A stretch of 7,684 bases of DNA from Spirosoma sp. (GTDB taxonomy: Bacteria; Bacteroidota; Bacteroidia; Cytophagales; Spirosomataceae), in assembly GCA_025351545.1 (NCBI GenBank), contig JANXVQ010000443.1:1-7684 (forward strand). Direction: 5' to 3'. Below are positions 1-6,171 of the stretch, piece by piece. Under the pieces are notes generated by a model. That model did not search any database, was not told the DNA's origin, and saw only the letters and a list, made by a program, of their open reading frames with translations. A program made the position numbers and the translations under genes. Numbering within the stretch: the stretch's first letter is position 1; every line of letters begins with the position of its first letter.

Positions 1-34
1 GTGTGGTGTCGATTTTGAGAAACCGACACCACAC
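1..34. repeat. Palindromic intergenic repeat (hairpin), cut by window edge
   Basis: The first 11 bases (GTGTGGTGTCG, 1-11) are the exact reverse complement of 24-34. After one A/C mismatch (12/23) three more A-T pairs follow (13-15 with 20-22), leaving a four-base loop (16-19). The stem is GC-rich but no T-run follows it on the plus strand, so it does not look like an intrinsic terminator for a gene arriving from the left. It may extend beyond the window. A dispersed REP-like intergenic element is the likeliest reading; copy number cannot be judged from one window. Confidence 0.7.
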
Positions 35-130
35 CACGCCTTCATAGTTAATTGAGCCTGTCAGATAGAACAAACTTCTTCAACAGGATATTAGTAGAAC
101 ATAAAAGGAAGTATTCAATAAAATTGAGTC

Positions 131-313
131 ATGCCCAGAGCCATCGAAGGGACATTATTTTATACCCTTCCAGAAGCAGCGCAGGAATTACACATCACGG
201 TTGGCCGACTGAAAAGCTACTTAGATCAAAGCCGATTAAGCAGCGAACGGATTGGGCGAACTGAGTTAATCCGGGAACAGGTTTTACGAACATATCAGGA
301 TAAACGAAGCTGA
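131..313 (+). CDS. Small orphan helix-turn-helix (excisionase/MerR-like) DNA-binding protein
   Basis: This encodes 60 residues resembling a single winged-helix domain of the excisionase/HTH_17 type. After an aromatic lead-in (LFYTL, residues 9-13) comes the pattern P-E-A-A-Q-E-L...T-V-G-R-L-K-S-Y-L (14-31). This corresponds to the usual 'x-E-A-A-x-x-L-x-I-s-x-x-x-V/L-x-x-x-I' recognition unit. A short wing follows (R-I-G-R-T, about 41-45), and then L-I-R-E...V-L-R-T-Y. The ATG at 131 is the only sensible start, because an in-frame TGA lies at 125-127. A purine-rich AAGGAAG sits about 20 bases upstream, too far for a strong ribosome site. It has no integrase or toxin partner nearby, and the next gene starts 63 bases downstream. 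A role in binding DNA is inferred from the fold only; the target is unknown. It could be a remnant of a mobile element or a free-standing regulator. Confidence 0.55.
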   Translation: MPRAIEGTLFYTLPEAAQELHITVGRLKSYLDQSRLSSERIGRTELIREQVLRTYQDKRS

Positions 314-376
314 TGCCGCCCTGTTTGAGATTTGTTCACCTGTAGTTGTCCAACAAATTTTTACAGAATATATCAG

Positions 377-1270
377 ATGAAAATGACAATTGTAGTAGCT
401 GGTGGGACGGGTGATCTCGGTGGCCGGATTATTAATGCGTTGCTTGATCGAGGGGCTGGTATACGCGCCCTGGTTCGCCCCGGCACCGATAGCGCTAAAG
501 TGTTAACACTTGAGCAACGCGGAGTGCAGGTCATCCGGGTTGACCTATCAGATGTTGCCGGACTGACCCGGGCGTGTGAGGGAGCCACCTGCGTTGTTTC
601 TGCGTTACAGGGTTTGCGCGATGTGATTGTTGACGCTCAATCTAACTTGCTCGACGCGGCTATTGCGGCCGGTGTACCCCACTTTATTCCGTCCGATTTT
701 TCGAGCGATTTCACCAAACTACCCGTCGGTGATAACCGCAACTTCGATTTGCGCCGGGAGTTTAATAAGCATCTTGATACGAAGACGGCCATCGCAGCAA
801 CGTCCATTCTCAACGGCGCCTTCGCTGAGTTATTGACCTATAACATTCCGTTTCTCGATATTAAAAAGAAACGCGTCGGCTATTGGGAGAGCGCCGACTG
901 GAAAGTGGATTTTACGACGATGGACAACACCGCAGCCTTTACGGCGGCAGCCGCAATGGACCCATCTGCCCCACGGATTTTACGCATTGCCAGTTTTCAA
1001 ATCAGTGCCAGCGAGCTGAAAACCGTAGCCGAAGAAGTGGCAAAAGAACCCTTTGAGTTGGTCCGCATGGGCAGTCGTGATGGACTGGCCGCTTATAACA
1101 AACGGGAACGGGCTGCGCATCCCGAAGGTGAGCAGGAAGTTTATCCTGACTGGCAACGAGGTCAATATATGCACAGCATGTTCAGCACCCAAAACGAACC
1201 GCTCAATAACAACCGCTACTCAGGCATAGAATGGACAAGCGTACAGACCGTACTAGCCAAGCGTCGATAG
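377..1270 (+). CDS. NmrA/isoflavone-reductase-like NAD(P)-binding protein
   Basis: This is a 297-residue atypical short-chain dehydrogenase of the NmrA/PCBER-like group. The N-terminus forms a Rossmann fold with the nucleotide loop G-G-T-G-D-L-G-G at residues 9-16, followed by R-A-L-V-R, the usual position for an arginine contacting the NADP phosphate. Further on is the family pattern 'L-L-D-A-A-x-x-A-G-V-x-x-F-I-P-S-D-F', where the substrate pocket begins. Family members either reduce small aromatic or quinone-type substrates or sense NAD(P) redox state; the sequence does not say which. The frame is open from 332, but I chose the ATG at 377 because it begins right before the first beta strand (M-K-M-T-I-V-V-A-G-G). 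A second ATG at 383 is equally possible. The gene faces the minus-strand block and ends 13 bases from the glycosylase remnant. It has no visible operon partner. Cytoplasmic; no signal peptide. Confidence 0.85.
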   Translation: MKMTIVVAGGTGDLGGRIINALLDRGAGIRALVRPGTDSAKVLTLEQRGVQVIRVDLSDVAGLTRACEGATCVVSALQGLRDVIVDAQSNLLDAAIAAGVPHFIPSDFSSDFTKLPVGDNRNFDLRREFNKHLDTKTAIAATSILNGAFAELLTYNIPFLDIKKKRVGYWESADWKVDFTTMDNTAAFTAAAAMDPSAPRILRIASFQISASELKTVAEEVAKEPFELVRMGSRDGLAAYNKRERAAHPEGEQEVYPDWQRGQYMHSMFSTQNEPLNNNRYSGIEWTSVQTVLAKRR

Positions 1271-1283
1271 AGGGAGTATAAAT

Positions 1284-1568
1284 CTATGAATCAGCCTTAA
1301 CGTTGATGGAATCTACCTCCCTCATCCATAATGGTTTGGCTTCCATCACATTGGAATAAATAGCACAGTCGGTGGAGTGGGCACCGGGTAGGTAGCCAAT
1401 GCTCATCAAGAACTCGTTGACGATTTCACCACCGGTGAAGCGAAACATTTTTTTGAACAGCTTCACCCATTCGGCCTTTGTTTGGGGATGATGCAGTTCC
1501 AGCCATTTCTCAAACGAGCCGTGTTCTTCCTGAAGTTGCCGGATGGTTTTCGCATTTTCGATTGACTT
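1284..1568 (-). pseudogene. tag: 3' remnant of DNA-3-methyladenine glycosylase I
   Basis: Ninety-four in-frame codons match the C-terminal half of DNA-3-methyladenine glycosylase I, the base-excision enzyme that removes 3-methyladenine from DNA. Visible family features in order are I-E-N-A-K-T-I, E-E-H-G-S-F-E-K-W-L, W-V-K-L-F-K-K-M-F-R-F-T-G-G-E-I-V-N-E-F-L, and G-Y-L-P-G-A-H-S-T-D-C. The final H-x3-C corresponds to the distal pair of zinc ligands (His175 and Cys179 in E. coli Tag). The proximal Cys and His near the N-terminus, and the rest of the first ~95 residues of a ~187-residue protein, are missing. A TAA at 1569-1571 closes the frame, and no ATG precedes the Met in K-K-M-F-R. The lost part is not found between here and the next gene at 1613, so this looks like a deletion, not a frameshift. 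A GTG at 1464-1466 could give a 60-residue peptide, which could not fold as the enzyme. Confidence 0.85.
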
Positions 1569-1612
1569 TTAACTGCCATCTAACATAATCCCTGCAACCA
1601 CCCACTCCCCTA

Positions 1613-2500
1613 CTAAACCTTAGCAATCATCCGATCAAAAACGGCGCGTTGTTCTTTCATGGATGCGACTTTATCGGCCGGATTGGTATGACATTCGAGG
1701 AGTACCCAACCGCTGTAATTCATTTTTACCAGATTGGCCAGAAGGGCCTGGTAGGGATAGTCTGTTCGGTCGAGTTCGCGGACATGGCAGGTAGCGCCAA
1801 ACCGATCTTTAACTAAGTTAAAGTTAGATTCGAAACCCTTGCCATTCAAGTCCTGTGGATTGCAATTCCAGCAAATGGTGGCATTTGGATGGGTAGCCAC
1901 CTCCATAATCCGTTTCGTCATGGGAAGCTCCTGGGTTTCTTCGCCGTGAACTTCCAGTCTGATCTGCTGCCCCAGTTCAGCGCCATAGCGGGCAATTTCA
2001 TTCAGGGATTCGCCAATTTGGGTGATTGTTTTTTCGGTAGGCACCTCTTTATGAAGGGCGTTGGGTTTCACTTTCACGCCCGATCCGCCCACATCAGCAC
2101 TCAATCGGATGAATTCTTTTGTCCGTTCAATCGACGCCTTTAACTGGCCCTGATCTACAAAATCAAATTGCTGGTTTGTACCCAGTCCAACCAATTGAAC
2201 CGGGCTGTCGGCAAATCTCTTTTTAACCTCCAGACGTTGTGCCGCATTCAATTCGGGCATTACGTTATGGGCGTGTTCTACGCGCAGTTCCACACCGCGT
2301 ATGTTTGTATCCGCACAGTTTTTAATCAGGGTGGGCAAATCCCAGTCCTTCCCCCACAAATAGGTAACAAACCCCAGTTTGACCGACGATTTTTCCCGCA
2401 AAGGGTCAATAGCAAAAGCCGGTCCCGAAACAATGGCAACTCCGGCCAACAGGGAAATATCTTTCAGGAATGTTTTTCTATCAATAGGAGACATTGTCAT
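1613..2500 (-). CDS. Exported sugar phosphate isomerase/epimerase-like TIM-barrel protein
   Basis: This 295-residue protein is of the xylose-isomerase-like TIM-barrel superfamily (AP_endonuc_2 fold). An N-terminal signal is clear: D-R-K-T-F-L-K (7-13), a hydrophobic stretch (15-26), then P-A-F-A with a plausible signal-peptidase cut after residue 30. The D-R-K-x-F-L-K motif resembles a twin-arginine signal with Lys for the second Arg. Barrel strands follow: V-K-L-G-F (40-44), G-V-E-L-R (69-73), G-V-K-V-K-P (141-146), and L-E-V-H-G-E-E (182-188). Next come C-W-N-C-N-P-Q-D (210-217), C-H-V-R-E-L (238-243) and L-L-E-C-H (267-271). Glu183, His239 and Glu269 are likely metal ligands. I took the ATG at 2500 (one at 2494 is equivalent) instead of the open frame from 2548, because the extra 16 residues would precede the signal. 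It lies 301 bases after the permease, so it may have its own promoter. Substrate unknown; sugar epimerisation, isomerisation or lyase chemistry are all possible in this fold. Confidence 0.85.
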   Translation of the reverse strand: MTMSPIDRKTFLKDISLLAGVAIVSGPAFAIDPLREKSSVKLGFVTYLWGKDWDLPTLIKNCADTNIRGVELRVEHAHNVMPELNAAQRLEVKKRFADSPVQLVGLGTNQQFDFVDQGQLKASIERTKEFIRLSADVGGSGVKVKPNALHKEVPTEKTITQIGESLNEIARYGAELGQQIRLEVHGEETQELPMTKRIMEVATHPNATICWNCNPQDLNGKGFESNFNLVKDRFGATCHVRELDRTDYPYQALLANLVKMNYSGWVLLECHTNPADKVASMKEQRAVFDRMIAKV

Positions 2501-2801
2501 TGGGATTACGAGTTGAATGCACCCGAAAAATAAGTACGAGTCGGGCATGGGACTGTCAATCAGATAAAGTTTATCAGTTCACATTGCTACTTACCATGCT
2601 GTTGCTGCATGACCTCTCAATCTAATTAAGACTCTGATAAATATCGCTTTGCGTTCATAATCGCCTATCTATTTTTCGAGATTGTTGAGAAATTTTCGGC
2701 CTTCACCCGATAAAATAGACGCGGTAAAGGGAGCCCATTCCGATCAACTTATTATCATCCTCATTTCGCTCAATATTTACCCAAATCCGCCTGTATTGTC
2801 T
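2501..2801. other. 301-base intergenic spacer, probable promoter region of the TIM-barrel gene
   Basis: No convincing gene is present. Three short symmetric elements lie in it. One is a perfect 13-base palindrome GATAAAgTTTATC at 2563-2575. The second is CTGATAAA at 2634-2641, the reverse complement of 2570-2577. The third is the inverted pair CATGC/GCATG at 2595-2599 and 2607-2611. They could be operator sites for the minus-strand gene starting at 2500, but no regulator is known. No GC hairpin with a T-run follows the permease stop, so termination between the two genes is not evident. I could not find a good match to the Bacteroidota promoter (TTG and TAnnTTTG at proper spacing). Confidence 0.5.
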
Positions 2802-4112
2802 TCATCGCCAGCGTCTTATCGTATGCCCGTAAACTGCGTAAAAAACCAGATAGAGATAGCAGGGAATGAGTATCCAGTAAGCTTGACGTAGGGAGAAACT
2901 ATCTGCAAAATAACCGTATACCAGCGGCATAATAGCGTTACCGCAAAGGCCCATGATCATCAGCGAGCCGCCAGCTTTGGTAAAACGGCCTAATCGGGCC
3001 AAGGCCAGCGGCCAGATCCCGGCCCACACCAGCGAATTAGGCAAGCCTAAACTGACCAGAAACCAAAGTGAGAGATCGGAACGGTGGCCGAACAGCGTTA
3101 CGTTTCCGTGTGAAAAGAGAATACTCAGACTCAATAACAAGCCCAGTCCCGTGCAAATGCGAAGCGCGTTGACCTGCCGTATAAACCGGGGAATGATGAC
3201 GATGCCGATAATGTAACCGCAGATGGTGGCAAATAGAATATAAGCCGGAAATCCTTTCGCGTCCAGTAACGAAATGCCCATCGAACCAGCGTAACCGATG
3301 ACGGTATCAATGGCTATCACCTGCGACCCAACGTGAAAAAAGATGGCCAGCGCACCCAATACCAGGTGCGGGAACTGCAAGACGCTGGTTTTATCGGAAT
3401 TGGCGACGACTAGTTCATCACTTTCGTGCTCGGTATTGATGTCGGGCAGGGCTGAAAAACGGATAAATAAGCCCAAACCAAATAGCACCACACTTACGCA
3501 GGCATACGGTACAATTACCCGCCTGATTAGTTCGTCCAGTGCCACGCTCCGGTCGCCGGGAGCCATAAGAGGCAATTGCTTAAATAACTCGGTGTCAGAG
3601 GTTCTCAGGATTACGGCCGCAAACAGCAGGGGCGCAACGATACCCGCCGTTTTGTTACAAATACCCATGATGCTAAAGCGTTGGGCCGCCCGCTCAATCG
3701 GACCTAAAATTGTAACGTACGGGTTCGATGCTGTTTGGAGAACTGCCAGTCCGGTGCCAATTGTAAAAAGACCCGCCAGAAACAGGCTGTACGTTCGGAT
3801 CAAAGCCGCCGGAACAAACAGCAACGCCCCCGCCGACATGATAAAAAAACCGATCATCATACCTCGTTTGAAGCCTACTTTTTTCAGCAGTAACGATGCG
3901 GGCATCGACATGACCAGATAAGAAATATAGAAAGCGAAGGCAACCAGATAAGACTGAAAATGAGTTAGTTCGCAGGCTATTTTGAAATAAGGAATCAGGA
4001 TGGAGTTGATCCAGGTGACGAAGCCAAAAACAAAAAACATGATGCCCACAATCACGATGGAACCCGTTGTGTTTCGCTTGATATCGTTGCTTATTAAGTC
4101 GGTAGTTATCAT
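2802..4112 (-). CDS. nagP: MFS sugar permease of the FucP/GluP/NagP family, likely N-acetylglucosamine importer
   Basis: This is a 436-residue inner-membrane transporter of the major facilitator superfamily, with about 12 hydrophobic segments split by a polar loop near the middle. Family marks include G-F-V-T-W-I-N-S-I-L-I-P-Y-F-K (30-44) in the first helix and region after it. After helix 2 comes K-K-V-G-F-K-R-G (77-84), and in helix 4 L-Q-T-A-S-N-P-Y-V (125-133), followed by the E-R-A-A-Q-R-F-S-I-M-G-I-x-N-K segment. The family imports fucose, glucose/galactose or N-acetylglucosamine with protons. GlcNAc is inferred here from the adjacent nagA and nagB. The open frame extends to 4373, but that would overlap nagB by about 250 bases with non-membrane sequence. 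The ATG at 4112 follows the nagB stop by eight bases, with GGAAG inside the nagB end as a possible ribosome site. This spacing suggests translational coupling with nagB. Confidence 0.88.
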   Translation of the reverse strand: MITTDLISNDIKRNTTGSIVIVGIMFFVFGFVTWINSILIPYFKIACELTHFQSYLVAFAFYISYLVMSMPASLLLKKVGFKRGMMIGFFIMSAGALLFVPAALIRTYSLFLAGLFTIGTGLAVLQTASNPYVTILGPIERAAQRFSIMGICNKTAGIVAPLLFAAVILRTSDTELFKQLPLMAPGDRSVALDELIRRVIVPYACVSVVLFGLGLFIRFSALPDINTEHESDELVVANSDKTSVLQFPHLVLGALAIFFHVGSQVIAIDTVIGYAGSMGISLLDAKGFPAYILFATICGYIIGIVIIPRFIRQVNALRICTGLGLLLSLSILFSHGNVTLFGHRSDLSLWFLVSLGLPNSLVWAGIWPLALARLGRFTKAGGSLMIMGLCGNAIMPLVYGYFADSFSLRQAYWILIPCYLYLVFYAVYGHTIRRWR

Positions 4113-4120
4113 GTTTGGTT

Positions 4121-4882
4121 CTATTGTCTTCCGTAAGAATCCCGATCTACATACAGTGTGCAATTGGGATGATGGCGGAGAATAGAAGCCGGACAATCTG
4201 TTGTAATGGGGCCCGTCAGCATCGTTTTCATGGCATGATTCTTCGTTTTCCCCGGCACTACACAAAACAGATAATGGCCGGAAAGCAAGGTTGGAATGGT
4301 TAGAGTCAAAGCCTCTTCCGGCACATCGTTTAAAGATGGAAAGCAACCATCGTTGACTTGTTGCTGGCGGCATACCGCATCCAGTTGCACCCGTTTTATT
4401 ACGGCTGGATCATCAAAATCGGCGACGGGCGGGTCGTTGAATGCCAGGTGGCCATTCTCCCCGATACCCAGACAGACAATGTCAATCTGACCTTGATCGA
4501 GCAGATATTTATACTGTTCACAGGCCGCAGCAGCCCCTTTTGAATCGTCAATTAAATAAACAGTACGAGGCTTTACTTTCGCAAATAGTTTAGTGGTCAG
4601 AAAATGAGCGAACCGCTGCGGGGCATCCGGGGCTAGTCCAACATATTCATCCATGTGAAACACATCAATCCTCGACCAGTCAATGCCTTCAGCGGTGGCC
4701 AGGAAATCCAGCATTTCATTTTGGGAAGGAGCCGCAGCAAACACAATTCGAAGGATTTCTTTTTCCTGTAATAACTCACTTATTTTAGCCGCAATGTCTC
4801 TCCCTGCGGCAATGCCCATTTGCTGCCGGGTATCAAACACACGTACTTGTAGTTTATCAACTTGCTCAATCATTGGCTCCAT
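4121..4882 (-). CDS. nagB: Glucosamine-6-phosphate deaminase (divergent NagB)
   Basis: This 253-residue cytoplasmic enzyme should convert glucosamine-6-phosphate to fructose-6-phosphate plus ammonia, the last step in feeding GlcNAc into glycolysis. The active-site strand I-D-V-F-H-M-D-E-Y-V-G-L (72-83) places Asp78 as the equivalent of the general base Asp72 of E. coli. The second site, G-I-G-E-N-G-H-L-A-F-N-D-P-P (139-152), keeps the histidine (His145). It has Asn143 and Asp150 where E. coli has Asp141 and Glu148. The usual phosphate loop (T-G-x-T-P) is replaced by F-A-A-A-P-S-Q-N-E (48-56). These differences mark a separate branch of the family, so another sugar-phosphate substrate is possible. 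The context between nagA and the permease argues for the deaminase role. Two starts are possible (4882 and the third codon after it, 4873); the first was kept. A perfect hairpin ends 16 bases upstream. Confidence 0.88.
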   Translation of the reverse strand: MEPMIEQVDKLQVRVFDTRQQMGIAAGRDIAAKISELLQEKEILRIVFAAAPSQNEMLDFLATAEGIDWSRIDVFHMDEYVGLAPDAPQRFAHFLTTKLFAKVKPRTVYLIDDSKGAAAACEQYKYLLDQGQIDIVCLGIGENGHLAFNDPPVADFDDPAVIKRVQLDAVCRQQQVNDGCFPSLNDVPEEALTLTIPTLLSGHYLFCVVPGKTKNHAMKTMLTGPITTDCPASILRHHPNCTLYVDRDSYGRQ

Positions 4883-4898
4883 CGTAGTGTATCGTTCT

Positions 4899-4931
4899 AA
4901 ACCTATAAGGTTTCAAAAACCTTATAGGTTT
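4899..4931. repeat. Perfect 15-bp palindromic hairpin between nagA and nagB
   Basis: Positions 4899-4913 (AAACCTATAAGGTTT) are the exact reverse complement of 4917-4931, with a three-base loop CAA. Each strand would form a nearly unbroken A/T-rich stem. It occupies most of the 39-base gap between nagA and nagB and overlaps the last codons and stop of nagA (TAA at 4922-4924, minus strand). No U-run follows in the mRNA direction, so it is more likely a dispersed palindromic repeat or an mRNA processing or stability element than a terminator. Confidence 0.85.
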
Positions 4932-6115
4932 GTGGTCATCTTTGAATAAACAATTTTCCCGTTAATAATCGTGGTATCGATGGTTATGTTTTCATCGAAA
5001 ATCACCAGGTCAGCGTCCTTTCCCGGCGCTAGTACACCTTTACGGGAATCAACGCCCATAATCCGCGCGGGAGTCGTACTGGCCATTCGGACGGCATCCA
5101 GCAGCGATACATCGGCCATTTGTACCATATTCCTGACGAGTTGATTGGTCGTCGCTACACTCCCGGCAAACGCTGTTCGATCAGGCAATTTCGCGACGCC
5201 ATCTTCAACAATAACGGTTAGTCCATTTTTCAGCGACCCCAGCGTGCTAACGCCTTCCGGCATACCGGCGGCTCGCATAGCATCGGTAATTAACGCTGTC
5301 CGGTCGGCCCCTTTAATTTTATAAACCAGTTTGAGCAAAGGCGCTGGCAGATGAACACCATCGGCAATAATTTCAACATCCATATCCAGCAAAAAGGCGC
5401 TTTCAATGACGCCGGCATAACGAAAAGCATTCCGGCGCGTTACCCCCGACATAGCCGAATACAGGTGAGTAGCCAGAGAATAACCATTCTCATAGGCGAG
5501 TAACACATCTTCGTAAATGGCATCGGTATGCGCTACGGCAGCCAGAATACCCTTTTCACGCAATCGGCGACCAAATGGAATCGCGCCGGGCAACTCCGGC
5601 GCGGCACTCCACCGCACAATCGACGGCGAATAAGCAAGTATTTCCTCGTACTCTTTCGGATCAGGATTGCGGATATACCTCGGGTCCTGCGCCCCCCGCT
5701 GACTCTGGGCGAAGTACGGCCCCTCCAGGTGGATACCCAGAAATGTAGCACCCCGGCTATTTTTCAGATTGGCCCGTTCATACACATCCAGCGTTTGCAG
5801 AAGATCTTCTTTTTCGGCTGTCAGAGTAGTTGGCACCAGGGCCGTAGTACCGTAGCGGGCGTGCAATTCGGCAATTTTCAGGAACGCTTCTTCTGTTCCA
5901 TCCATAAAGTCGTGACCACCGCCCCCATGCACATGAATATCAATAAATCCGGGGGCAACATACTGACCACCAGCATTTAGTGTGGTTGCGTCCGGCACAT
6001 CCACATCCCGCTCATGAACACCCAGAATAACGCCGTCCTGCATGACGACCGTGCCAGCCCGAATGTAGCGATAAGGTGTTATAAGCGTCCCGTTGATGAT
6101 CTTCAGAAGTCCCAT
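4922..6115 (-). CDS. nagA: N-acetylglucosamine-6-phosphate deacetylase
   Basis: This 397-residue amidohydrolase removes acetate from GlcNAc-6-phosphate in the cytoplasm, making glucosamine-6-phosphate for NagB. The length is normal for the family. Metal and catalytic positions can be followed in order: P-G-F-I-D-I-H-V-H-G (His61, His63), H-L-E-G-P-Y-F (Glu131), V-A-H-T-D-A (His196), T-H-L-Y-S-A-M (His217), I-A-D-G-V-H-L (His255) and I-T-D-A-M (Asp278, the catalytic acid/base). The HxH pair indicates the binuclear-type site found in Bacillus NagA, not the mononuclear E. coli form. The C-terminus carries the usual G-K-D-A-D-L-V-I-F-D segment of composite beta-domain amidohydrolases. The final residues T-N-L and the stop are written by the first arm of the palindrome at 4899-4931, so the natural end may have been altered by repeat insertion. 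It starts 56 bases after the oxidoreductase stop; no clear Shine-Dalgarno is visible. Confidence 0.95.
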   Translation of the reverse strand: MGLLKIINGTLITPYRYIRAGTVVMQDGVILGVHERDVDVPDATTLNAGGQYVAPGFIDIHVHGGGGHDFMDGTEEAFLKIAELHARYGTTALVPTTLTAEKEDLLQTLDVYERANLKNSRGATFLGIHLEGPYFAQSQRGAQDPRYIRNPDPKEYEEILAYSPSIVRWSAAPELPGAIPFGRRLREKGILAAVAHTDAIYEDVLLAYENGYSLATHLYSAMSGVTRRNAFRYAGVIESAFLLDMDVEIIADGVHLPAPLLKLVYKIKGADRTALITDAMRAAGMPEGVSTLGSLKNGLTVIVEDGVAKLPDRTAFAGSVATTNQLVRNMVQMADVSLLDAVRMASTTPARIMGVDSRKGVLAPGKDADLVIFDENITIDTTIINGKIVYSKMTTNL

Positions 6116-6171
6116 TTTTGTAGCCGATATTTTATTGGCACGCCGTTCTGATTAAGTAGATAGTCAGGCAG

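Noticed and set aside
332..376. Fifteen-residue N-terminal extension of the NmrA-like protein
   Set aside because: The Rossmann strand begins directly after the Met at 377; the extension shows no family similarity.
2669..2801. Possible decayed coding sequence after the permease stop (minus strand)
   Set aside because: The frame stays open 32 codons after the permease stop, to a TGA at 2703-2705, and another frame closes at 2669-2671. I recognise no family in either, and openings of this length are expected by chance.
2682..2891. Plus-strand 69-residue open frame
   Set aside because: It is partly antisense to the permease 3' end, low-complexity hydrophobic, and has no recognisable domain.
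3343..3921. Plus-strand 192-residue open frame inside the permease gene
   Set aside because: It is the antisense shadow of a well-supported transporter, with no recognisable fold.
4113..4373. Upstream extension of the permease reading frame (87 extra residues)
   Set aside because: It runs inside nagB, is polar and unlike any permease N-terminus. The Met at 4112 sits at the normal family start and just after the nagB stop.
4899..4931. Intrinsic terminator between nagA and nagB
   Set aside because: The stem is A/T-rich and no U-run follows it toward nagB; termination here would cut off nagB and the permease.
5528..5980. Plus-strand 150-residue open frame inside nagA
   Set aside because: It is the antisense shadow of nagA, whose catalytic motifs are intact on the minus strand.
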